From positions 1 to 19,592 of the forward strand of contig CAYZWU010000077.1 of assembly GCA_964482235.1 (NCBI GenBank): a DNA stretch of 19,592 nucleotides, written 5' to 3'. Below are positions 13,921 to 19,592 of this stretch, piece after piece. Within the stretch, counting starts at the first letter, position 1. The number at the start of each line of letters is the position of its first letter. The stretch comes from CAYZWU01 sp964482235 (GTDB taxonomy: Bacteria > Planctomycetota > B15-G4 > CAYZWU01). The position numbers and the translations under genes were made by a program. Below the pieces are notes generated by a model, which saw only the letters and a list, made by a program, of their open reading frames with translations, was not told the origin of the DNA and made no database searches.

Positions 13921-15513
13921 TTGAGCGAATTCAACGGACCGGACTCCCTCCCGGACGGCACCCCGCAGACGGCATCAGAGGGAAAGAATGTCGGAGTGAT
14001 CGGTCGAGGCGTCAGGGTCCAGTGGATCGGGCAGATCGGCTTTCAGGTCATCCGGTTCCTGAACAGCATCGTCATCACCAACGTCCTCGGCGCCGCCCTC
14101 TACGGAGGATTCTACCTCGGCTTCACCTTGATCCGGCTCTGCGATATCTTGGCCAAGGCCGGGATGGAATCGGGGCTCGTGCGGTTCGTTTCGCGATACG
14201 TGACGCTCAAGGATGAAAGCCGCTTCATCGGCTCCGTGAAGAGCGCGATCGTGGTGGGCATCTTCAACGGGATTTTCTTCGCCATCCTGATCATGTTGAT
14301 GAGCTCCCATGTCACCGAATGGCTGAAGTTCGATCCCACGCAGGCCGTGGTTTTCGTGATCCTCGCCTTCTGCCTGCCCCTGGACGTGCTCAACGAGATC
14401 TTCCTGGCTTCTCTTCGCGGTCTCAAGCTCGTCCAGTACAGGGTCTACGTGGAACAGCTCATCAAGCCGATCGTCCGGCTCATCCTCACCGCCCTGTTCC
14501 TCTGGTGCGGACTCGGCCTGAACGGCGTTGCCCTGGCCTGCGTGTTCATGAGCATCGTGGGCACGACCGCCTCCTACAAGTTTCTGAAAAAACACGTGAA
14601 GTTCACCAAGCCCGAGGTGACACCGGCCAAGATGGGCAAGCCCCTGTTGAAGTACTCGCTGCCCCTGATGGGTTCGATCCTCCTGAACACCTGCGACGCG
14701 CCCATCAGCGTGATCTTCATGGCCTACTACGGCTCCCCGGCCGAGGTGGGGATCCTTGGCGCCGTGAGGCGGTTCACCCCCCTGCTGATCATCCCCCTCG
14801 ATTCGTTCAACAACATCTTCGCGCCCATCATCACGGAGCTGCACACCCAGGGGAAGAGGGAGCGCCTGAACGAGCTCTACAAGACGGTCTGCCGGTCCGT
14901 TCTGACTATCACCCTGGCCATGGCCGTTCCGGCGCTGCTTTTTGCCGAGCAGATCCTGAACATCTTCGGAGACGACTTCAAGGACGGCCACGACATGGTG
15001 CTGCTCATGGTTTTCGCCTACCTGGTCCTGGCCACGGCAGGGCCCTCGGGCTTCATGCTTTCCATGACCGGCCACCCCCGCGCCGTTCTGGTGAACTCCC
15101 TGGTCGCCGGCTCGCTCAACATCGCGCTGGCCATCATGCTGATTCCGACCTACCGCCTCGTGGGCGTGGGAGCCACGCGGCTCGGCGTCGTCCTCGTCCT
15201 GAGCATGATGCGGATGGGCACCGTCTACTGGTTCTACAAGCTGCATCCCTTCTCCATGGGGCACATCAAGACCCTCGCGGCAACGGCTGTCGGCACGGCT
15301 GCGGCCTGGGGAATATCCAGGCATCTCCTGGCCGGCTCTCCCTGGACAGGCTTCTTCCTGGGTACGGGCTGCTTCCTCTTGATCTACGCCGGAGCTCTCT
15401 TTATTCTCGGGATGCCGAAGGAAGAAATTCAGCTATACAAAACCCTGATCGGAAAACGTTTCGGCAAAGGCAAGAAGCAAGGAATGGCGCCAAAAAAGAC
15501 AGGTGAATCATGA
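13921..15513 (+). CDS. Wzx-like flippase / polysaccharide export membrane protein (MOP superfamily)
   Basis: The product has 530 residues. After a hydrophilic tail of about 30 residues come about 12-14 hydrophobic helices spread over the whole length, in two similar halves, as in the MATE/PST (Wzx) exporters. GRGVRVQWIGQIGFQVIRFLNSIVITNVLGAALYG is cut here into its parts: the first helix with VLGAALYGGFYL and later KYSLPLMGSILLN (opening of the second half) are typical. It should flip undecaprenyl-linked oligosaccharide across the inner membrane. The start codon is TTG at 13921: GGAAGGAAGG lies about nine bases upstream, no in-frame ATG occurs before the first helix, and an in-frame GTG at 13996 has a poorer site. 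The stop overlaps the next start by four bases (ATGA), so translation is coupled. No Wzy polymerase is visible in the window. Confidence 0.9.
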   Translation: MSEFNGPDSLPDGTPQTASEGKNVGVIGRGVRVQWIGQIGFQVIRFLNSIVITNVLGAALYGGFYLGFTLIRLCDILAKAGMESGLVRFVSRYVTLKDESRFIGSVKSAIVVGIFNGIFFAILIMLMSSHVTEWLKFDPTQAVVFVILAFCLPLDVLNEIFLASLRGLKLVQYRVYVEQLIKPIVRLILTALFLWCGLGLNGVALACVFMSIVGTTASYKFLKKHVKFTKPEVTPAKMGKPLLKYSLPLMGSILLNTCDAPISVIFMAYYGSPAEVGILGAVRRFTPLLIIPLDSFNNIFAPIITELHTQGKRERLNELYKTVCRSVLTITLAMAVPALLFAEQILNIFGDDFKDGHDMVLLMVFAYLVLATAGPSGFMLSMTGHPRAVLVNSLVAGSLNIALAIMLIPTYRLVGVGATRLGVVLVLSMMRMGTVYWFYKLHPFSMGHIKTLAATAVGTAAAWGISRHLLAGSPWTGFFLGTGCFLLIYAGALFILGMPKEEIQLYKTLIGKRFGKGKKQGMAPKKTGES

Positions 15514-17153
15514 TGGAATCCGAGAGGAGCTCAAAAAGCAAGAAAGGACCGTCGAAGGTCATCATCCTCGGACTCGACGGGATGGAGTGGCGCATCATGG
15601 CGCCGCTGGCCGAGGAAGGCGAGCTCCCCAACCTCAGAAGAATCATGACCGAGGGGGCTTACGGCGATCTCATCTCCACGGAACCGCCTTACACGCCCAC
15701 TGCATGGACCTCCATGACCACGGGGGTCAATCCAGGGAAGCACAACATCTTCTCCTTCACCACCCGCCCGCCGGGAACGGACAGGAAGGAGCTGATCTCC
15801 AGTCTCACAGTGCAGAGCCCGCGGCTCTGGGACTACCTGAACCAGGCCGGCATCACCACCGGTCTGCTCAACATCCCCGTCACCTTCCCGGCCAGGCCGG
15901 TCGACGGATACTGCGTTCCGGGCTTCCTCACCCCCCTCGATCTCGAGGATTTCGCCTATCCTTCGGGACTGGCCGACGAGATCCGCAACAACATCGGCGA
16001 CTACGTGATCAACGTGCCGATCGGCGGTATCATCCCTACCCAGATCGAGGCGGCAGTGGAGATCCTGGACAAGCTCAAGCACTCCACAGCCAAGAGGCTG
16101 GAGGCGTTCAGCTTTCTCACCACGCGCTTCCGGCCGCGGTTCTCCATGGTCGTGTTCAACAGCACCGACAAGGTTCAGCACCTCTTCTTCAAGTTCGTGG
16201 ACAGGGAAGACGAGCTCTACGATTCTCCTCTCGGCAGGAAGCTCCGCGACAAGGTGCTCGACATCTACCGCCAGATCGACGGCGTCATCGGAAGCGTCAT
16301 GGAGATGACCGATGACGAGACGGCCCTCCTGCTCGCTTCGGACCACGGATTCGGGCCATTCCGCGGCCGGGCACTGGTGAACAGGATCCTGGCTCGCGAG
16401 GGGCTCCTGAAGCCGCGGTTCCTGCCCACCCTCGTCCAGAAGGTCCTGAGGCGCCTCGGCATGCAGAACAAGTTCCTGCTCAAGGGACGAAGCATGGTCA
16501 TCTTCATGGAATCGGACAAGATCCCTTCCACCGTCTCGGTCAAGGAAACGCTGGCCTACTCGGGCGACACGCACGAGCACTGCATCTATCTCACGGGGCT
16601 GGTCGATGAAAGCACCCGCGACTCGGTGGTGCAGAAGATCCGCACGGCTCTACTGGCCGTCGAGGATCCGGCAACGGGACGGCCCGTCTTCACCGACGTG
16701 AAGACGAGGGAGGAGCTGTACGACGGTCCCTTCTCCGGAAACGCCCCGGACCTGATCCTCGTGCCCAGGGATTACCTCTACCAGTTCTCCGGGGAGATCC
16801 CGCTCCGGCGGACCAGCCACATCATTCCTGTCCGCAACGCCGCCGGCACGCATCACAGGACGGGCGTTTTTGCAGCCTGGGGAGCCGGCGTCGCCGAATG
16901 CGGCAAGGTCGACGCCGAAGCGATCGAGTCGATCACTCCCACGGTCCTTTATCTCTTCGATCAGGCCATCCCGGACAACATGGACGGAAAGGTCATCCTC
17001 GACATCATGGAGGACGGCTTGAAGGCCGGGCGCGAGATCCGTTTCCGCAAGGCGGAGACGGTCAGCTCCACCGATGGGGTGAAAAGCGTCCGAACGATGG
17101 AAGAGGAAGAAAAGATCAAGGAAGCGATGAAAGGTCTCGGCTACTTCGAGTAG
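15510..17153 (+). CDS. Type I phosphodiesterase-like enzyme of the alkaline phosphatase superfamily (paralogue 1)
   Basis: The product has 547 residues and no signal peptide. Metal Asp23 lies in ILGLDGMEW; the nucleophile is Thr62 in YTPTAWTSMTTG, aligned with the T-x-P-x-x of nucleotide pyrophosphatases/phosphodiesterases; the second metal site is SDHGFGPF (Asp278, His279) and a C-terminal His448/His449 in GTHHRTG completes it. It should hydrolyse or transfer a phosphoester; the cytosolic location and operon suggest a polysaccharide precursor, nucleotide sugar or lipid-linked intermediate as substrate, which is inference. It overlaps the flippase stop by four bases; two adjacent ATGs (15510, 15513) occur. 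The protein ends MKGLGYFE, and the codons for GYFE plus the stop are the first copy of the 24-bp palindromic repeat array that follows. It is a paralogue of the protein encoded at 17369. Confidence 0.9.
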   Translation: MMESERSSKSKKGPSKVIILGLDGMEWRIMAPLAEEGELPNLRRIMTEGAYGDLISTEPPYTPTAWTSMTTGVNPGKHNIFSFTTRPPGTDRKELISSLTVQSPRLWDYLNQAGITTGLLNIPVTFPARPVDGYCVPGFLTPLDLEDFAYPSGLADEIRNNIGDYVINVPIGGIIPTQIEAAVEILDKLKHSTAKRLEAFSFLTTRFRPRFSMVVFNSTDKVQHLFFKFVDREDELYDSPLGRKLRDKVLDIYRQIDGVIGSVMEMTDDETALLLASDHGFGPFRGRALVNRILAREGLLKPRFLPTLVQKVLRRLGMQNKFLLKGRSMVIFMESDKIPSTVSVKETLAYSGDTHEHCIYLTGLVDESTRDSVVQKIRTALLAVEDPATGRPVFTDVKTREELYDGPFSGNAPDLILVPRDYLYQFSGEIPLRRTSHIIPVRNAAGTHHRTGVFAAWGAGVAECGKVDAEAIESITPTVLYLFDQAIPDNMDGKVILDIMEDGLKAGREIRFRKAETVSSTDGVKSVRTMEEEEKIKEAMKGLGYFE

Positions 17154-17350
17154 CCCTAGCCCGGCTACTTCGAGTAGCCCTNNNNNNNNNNNNNNNNNNN
17201 NNNNNNNNNNNNNNNNNNNNNNNNNNNNNNNNNNNNNNNNNNNNNNNNNNNNNNNNNNNNNNNNNNNNNNNNNNNNNNNNNGCCCGGCTACTTCGAGTAG
17301 CCCTCGCCCGGCTACTTCGAGTAGCCCTCGCCCGGCTACTTTTAGTAGCC
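17139..17350 (+). repeat. Tandem array of 24-bp units, each a 7-bp hairpin, starting inside the stop region of the preceding gene
   Basis: Five copies of GGCTACTTCGAGTAGCC are readable at 17139, 17163, 17286, 17310 and 17334, always 24 bases apart on each side of the gap. Each is a perfect inverted repeat GGCTACT/AGTAGCC with a 3-base centre (TCG). The last copy has TTT in the centre, so the stem is kept and only the loop changed. Linkers are CCTAGCC or CCTCGCC. The first copy encodes G-Y-F-E-stop of the upstream gene, and because 24 is a multiple of three every later copy carries TAG in the same frame. The copy number is unknown because 100 N lie inside. It may act as a transcript-processing, stabilising or pausing element between the two paralogous genes; this is inference. 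Confidence 0.9.
17182..17281. other. Assembly gap of exactly 100 N inside the repeat array
   Basis: The run is exactly 100 unknown bases, the conventional scaffold spacer of unestimated length. The repeat phase is not kept across it (123 bases between flanking copies is not a multiple of 24), so its size is nominal. Tandem hairpins are a known cause of assembly breaks. Confidence 0.95.
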
Positions 17351-17368
17351 CGGACGGAAAGGAATACG

Positions 17369-18991
17369 ATGAAGAAGGTTCTCGTACTTGGCATTGACGG
17401 CGGAACATACTCCGTGATTCGCCCGTTGATCGAGGCGGGCCGACTCCCAAACATGGCGAAACTCTACAACAGCGGTTCCCATTCAGACCTCATCTCGACG
17501 TTCCCCCCTCTCACTCCGCCGGCCTGGGCCACACTGATGATGGGGACGAACTGCGGCAACCACGGGGTCTTCTACTTCTTTCCCTGGGACCTGGACAACT
17601 ACAGCATCGCCATCAAGCCGGGAGAGGGGAACTTCATCACGTCATCGCAGATCAAGGGCACGCCGTTCTGGAGGATCATGAACAAGTTCGGGAAGAAGAC
17701 GATCCTGGTCAACCTTCCCCTGACCTATCCCCCCTTCCCCATCGACGGCTGCGTGGTCTCGGGATTTCCGGCCCCCGACAACCCGGAGGTCTTCACCCAT
17801 CCGCCGGAGCTCTCCAAGGAACTCGGCAACTACCAGATCGACATGCACAAGATCGTCGAGGGCGGAAACTGGAACCTGGGGAACTACCTGGACAAGGAAG
17901 GCCCCGAGGCGTTTCTGAAGCAGATCTTCGATCTCCAGGAAAAGCGCACCGCAGCCTGCCTCGAGCTGATGGAAAAGAAGGAGTGGGACTTCTTCATGGT
18001 GGTCTTCGTCTGCAACGACAGGCTCTCCCACTTCTTCTGGCCCGAGACGCTCGACGATCCCCAGAACCCCCTGATCCGTTATCTCGAGGTCCTTGACAGG
18101 GATTTCGGCAGGCTGCTCGACGCGTCGGGAGCCCAGCCGGGCGGGGACGGCGACACGACCGTGGCCGTGGTCTCGGACCACGGATTCGGCCCCAATCCGT
18201 CCTGGTCGGTCAATGTCCTCGACGTGCTCAGGGGGTCGGGACATCTCAAGCTGAAGCCCTTCTCCATGCCGTACATCCTGGCCAAGGGGCTCCTCCGAAG
18301 GATCGGTCTCGTGAGAACGCCGATCTCGCCGGCCGATCTCCCCCACATCATCGACCTGAAAAGGACGCGCATCTTTCCCGTGCCGATCTACGCGTCGTTC
18401 TGCGGCATCGCCGTCAACACCGAGGGCGAGAAGGCCCACGGCTGCGTCAAGCCCGGCGAGGAATACGAGAAGGTCATGTCCGAGACAACCGACTTCCTCA
18501 TGAAGCTGAAGAATCCGCAAACGGGCAAGAACGTGGTGAAGGCCGTGGACAGGAGGGACGAGGTCTACAAGGGCGAGCACATCCGCGGGGCGCCCGATCT
18601 CCTGGTCACCTTCGAGCCCGAGTACATGATGTCCTTCGGACTGAACTACCTGCCCGGTTTCCGCCCGAGAAGAACCAATCAACCGGGCGAGCACCTTCGC
18701 GAAGGCGTCCTGATGCTCAACGGCCCCGGAATCAAGTCCGGCCTCCTCGAGAATGCCCCCACGATAGCGGATGTGACCCCGACCCTCCTCTATTCCCTGG
18801 GCGTCCCCATCCCGCATCACATGGAGGGCAGCCTGATCGAGGAGGCCTTCGAGCCTTCCCATATCGAGGACAACGCCCCCTCCTTCGTCACCTGGGAGGA
18901 GACGGAAGAGGAGAGATCGGCGCACGACGACCTCAAGGGCGAGGACGCCAGCCAGATCGAACGCCAGCTCCGCGATCTTGGTTACATCTAG
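17369..18991 (+). CDS. Type I phosphodiesterase-like enzyme of the alkaline phosphatase superfamily (paralogue 2)
   Basis: The product has 540 residues and no signal peptide. Metal Asp10 is in VLGIDGG; nucleophile Thr49 is in LTPPAWATLMMG; Asp270 and His271 are in SDHGFGPN; His442 in QPGEHLREG is the likely last metal ligand. It ends QLRDLGYI. The layout, spacing and motifs match the protein encoded at 15510, so the two arose by duplication but differ widely in the middle (cap) region, suggesting distinct substrates. The start is the ATG at 17369 with GGAAAGGA just upstream and the metal-binding strand beginning at residue 4; reading further upstream would run through the repeat array and the gap in a frame encoding only ALARLLRV-type repeats. 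It is the last recognisable gene of the operon. GGAGG (18991-18995) and CCTCC (19001-19005) form a small hairpin starting at the last base of its stop codon. Confidence 0.9.
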   Translation: MKKVLVLGIDGGTYSVIRPLIEAGRLPNMAKLYNSGSHSDLISTFPPLTPPAWATLMMGTNCGNHGVFYFFPWDLDNYSIAIKPGEGNFITSSQIKGTPFWRIMNKFGKKTILVNLPLTYPPFPIDGCVVSGFPAPDNPEVFTHPPELSKELGNYQIDMHKIVEGGNWNLGNYLDKEGPEAFLKQIFDLQEKRTAACLELMEKKEWDFFMVVFVCNDRLSHFFWPETLDDPQNPLIRYLEVLDRDFGRLLDASGAQPGGDGDTTVAVVSDHGFGPNPSWSVNVLDVLRGSGHLKLKPFSMPYILAKGLLRRIGLVRTPISPADLPHIIDLKRTRIFPVPIYASFCGIAVNTEGEKAHGCVKPGEEYEKVMSETTDFLMKLKNPQTGKNVVKAVDRRDEVYKGEHIRGAPDLLVTFEPEYMMSFGLNYLPGFRPRRTNQPGEHLREGVLMLNGPGIKSGLLENAPTIADVTPTLLYSLGVPIPHHMEGSLIEEAFEPSHIEDNAPSFVTWEETEEERSAHDDLKGEDASQIERQLRDLGYI

Positions 18992-19050
18992 GAGGGCTTT
19001 CCTCCAGCAGCCTTGAATTGATTGGGGATCCTGGGGAGATTGCCTGCGGG

Positions 19051-19130
19051 TCGGTTGTGTCCGGTTTTTTCAGACCCGGACGTCGCGAAGACGCTCCTTT
19101 AAGGGTCTGAAAAAAACCGGCCACAACCGA
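19051..19130 (+). repeat. 80-bp near-perfect inverted repeat after the operon
   Basis: A 27-base left arm (19051-19077, starting TCGGTTGTG) pairs with a 28-base right arm (19103-19130, ending CACAACCGA), with one mismatch and one extra base. Both arms contain a T- or A-run (six and seven). The 25-base centre can itself pair: CGTC-GCGAA-GACG with GGA/TCC outside. The result is one very long hairpin 60 bp after the last stop codon. There is no T-run after it, so it is not a textbook terminator, although the length would suit Rho-independent or processing-based ending. A non-autonomous mobile element or genome-wide intergenic palindrome is also possible; no target-site duplication is obvious. 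Confidence 0.75.
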
Positions 19131-19242
19131 TTGGAGCGTTCATTTTTCCGGATCGCATGAGAAGAAGCCCTGCATCTTGGGGACACGCGGTCTAGGACCA
19201 AATGCCAGCCTTCATCGAGAATCGAAAACGTAACAGTGACTC

Positions 19243-19307
19243 GCAGCTGTGATCAGCGACACTCAAATCTCCCGACGGAAAAAATGCTTGTCGCCGGACA
19301 CAGCTGC
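19243..19307 (+). repeat. 9-bp perfect inverted repeat
   Basis: GCAGCTGTG (19243-19251) and CACAGCTGC (19299-19307) are exact reverse complements separated by 47 bases. Both arms contain the palindrome CAGCTG, which makes a chance match easier. It could close a structured RNA domain. Confidence 0.35.
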
Positions 19308-19480
19308 CTGATTTCTGATCAACAGGCCATTCACAGCTTTGTGTTCCTCGACGAAGCTGCGATGGACCTGTAAAGGAATGCAGCACCCCGTCACGAGCAG
19401 CACACTCTGTCAGTCTTTGCGAATTTCGGCAGCTCCAGATCCCCGTGAAAAGGCAGACGATCCAATCGGTGTTGGCCGGT

Positions 19481-19508
19481 TCATTCCAGATCCTTAAAGA
19501 TGGAATGA
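19481..19508 (+). promoter_or_regulatory. Inverted repeat upstream of the last promoter, possible operator
   Basis: TCATTCCA (19481-19488) and TGGAATGA (19501-19508) form an 8-bp dyad with a 12-base centre, about 27 bases before the TATAAT at 19535. The position, just above where a -35 would lie, suits an activator or regulator site, but no regulator gene is in the window. Confidence 0.35.
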
Positions 19509-19534
19509 GAAGGCCAGCCCCCCGGCGCAGTACC

Positions 19535-19540
19535 TATAAT
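19535..19540 (+). promoter_or_regulatory. -10 box for a gene beyond the window
   Basis: A perfect TATAAT lies about 40 bases before a strong ribosome binding site. The position 17 bases upstream (GGCCAG, 19512-19517) is not a -35 match, so an activator may be needed. Confidence 0.4.
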
Positions 19541-19578
19541 GGTCTGCAAGTTTTTTCACGGGCTCGAGGGCCCAAACA

Positions 19579-19586
19579 AAAGGAGG
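19579..19586 (+). promoter_or_regulatory. Strong Shine-Dalgarno sequence of a gene starting just outside the window
   Basis: AAAGGAGG followed by CTGGCC ends the window. The spacing predicts a start codon at or within a few bases of 19593 on the plus strand. Confidence 0.6.
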
Positions 19587-19592
19587 CTGGCC

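Larger units (their letters stand above)
19131..19592. other. Non-coding stretch upstream of the next gene
   Basis: No reading frame here has a credible product. The longest, 64 codons on the minus strand (19192-19386), is Cys/Ser/Arg-rich, has no ribosome binding site and shows no conserved pattern. The stretch holds two small inverted repeats (19243-19307 and 19481-19508), a TATAAT and a terminal ribosome binding site, so it looks like a long leader/promoter region for a gene beginning just past 19592. Confidence 0.5.

Noticed and set aside
12434..13921. 495-codon minus-strand frame over the second glycosyltransferase
   Set aside because: It is a mirror of a gene with complete GT4 motifs; composition is His/Val/Asp-rich with no family pattern. 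The same applies to the minus frames at 13975-15324, 15531-16580, 17642-18925 and 6602-7909, and the plus frames at 5526-6722 and 8355-9416.
17139..17350. CRISPR array
   Set aside because: The units are contiguous with a constant 7-base linker and no unique spacers, and no cas gene is present.
16898..18991. Extended 697-codon reading of the last phosphodiesterase gene
   Set aside because: The upstream part is out of frame with the preceding gene's coding sequence, passes through the 100-N gap and encodes only the repeat in another frame. The ATG at 17369 has a good ribosome binding site and fits the family start.
19192..19386. 64-codon minus-strand frame
   Set aside because: It has no ribosome binding site, an unlikely Cys/Ser/Arg composition and no recognisable pattern, and it lies in a region that looks regulatory.

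Overview
This is a GC-rich window (about 60% GC by eye) from a Gram-negative-type bacterium, probably a metagenome or draft assembly, because a run of exactly 100 N sits inside a repeat array. The large secreted M14 carboxypeptidase with a long C-terminal all-beta extension, cytosolic alkaline-phosphatase-superfamily enzymes ending in LGY[L/F/I], and a MreB-like protein with an acidic tail would suit a deep-branching or candidate phylum such as Krumholzibacteriota or Eisenbacteria, or another FCB or deltaproteobacterial relative. That placement is a low-confidence inference. There is no rRNA, tRNA, CRISPR array or insertion sequence.

Layout. Positions 1-196 hold the terminator of an unseen upstream gene and a structured leader. 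Positions 197-2319 hold a likely two-gene unit: a coiled-coil protein and an actin/MreB-fold protein with an altered phosphate-2 loop, closed by a strong terminator at 2362-2397. Positions 2396-3917 hold a membrane-anchored alpha/beta hydrolase (minus) divergent from a MobA-like nucleotidyltransferase (plus). Positions 3963-6485 (minus) encode a secreted zinc carboxypeptidase. Positions 6746-8167 (plus) encode a sulfatase-like hydrolase with a threonine nucleophile. Positions 8304-10019 (minus) encode a WecA/TagO-type polyprenyl-phosphate sugar-phosphate transferase fused to a degenerate GGDEF domain.

Positions 10450-18991 (plus) form one surface-polysaccharide operon with very tight spacing: a polysaccharide deacetylase, two GT4 glycosyltransferases, a Wzx-like flippase, and two paralogous phosphodiesterase-type enzymes. 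The last two are separated by a 24-bp palindromic tandem array whose first copy is the stop region of the preceding gene. Positions 18992-19592 contain no convincing gene. They hold an 80-bp inverted repeat, smaller inverted repeats, and a promoter and ribosome binding site for a gene that starts just outside the window.

How it could work together (inference): the WecA-like enzyme starts glycan assembly on undecaprenyl phosphate, the GT4 enzymes extend it, and the flippase exports the lipid-linked unit. The deacetylase trims N- or O-acetyl groups, and the phosphatase-superfamily enzymes act on a phosphate or sulfate ester of a precursor or the polymer. The degenerate GGDEF domain keeps an RxxD motif at the normal inhibitory-site spacing, so initiation may be controlled by c-di-GMP. 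No Wzy polymerase or chain-length regulator is visible, so the locus is either incomplete here or continues elsewhere.
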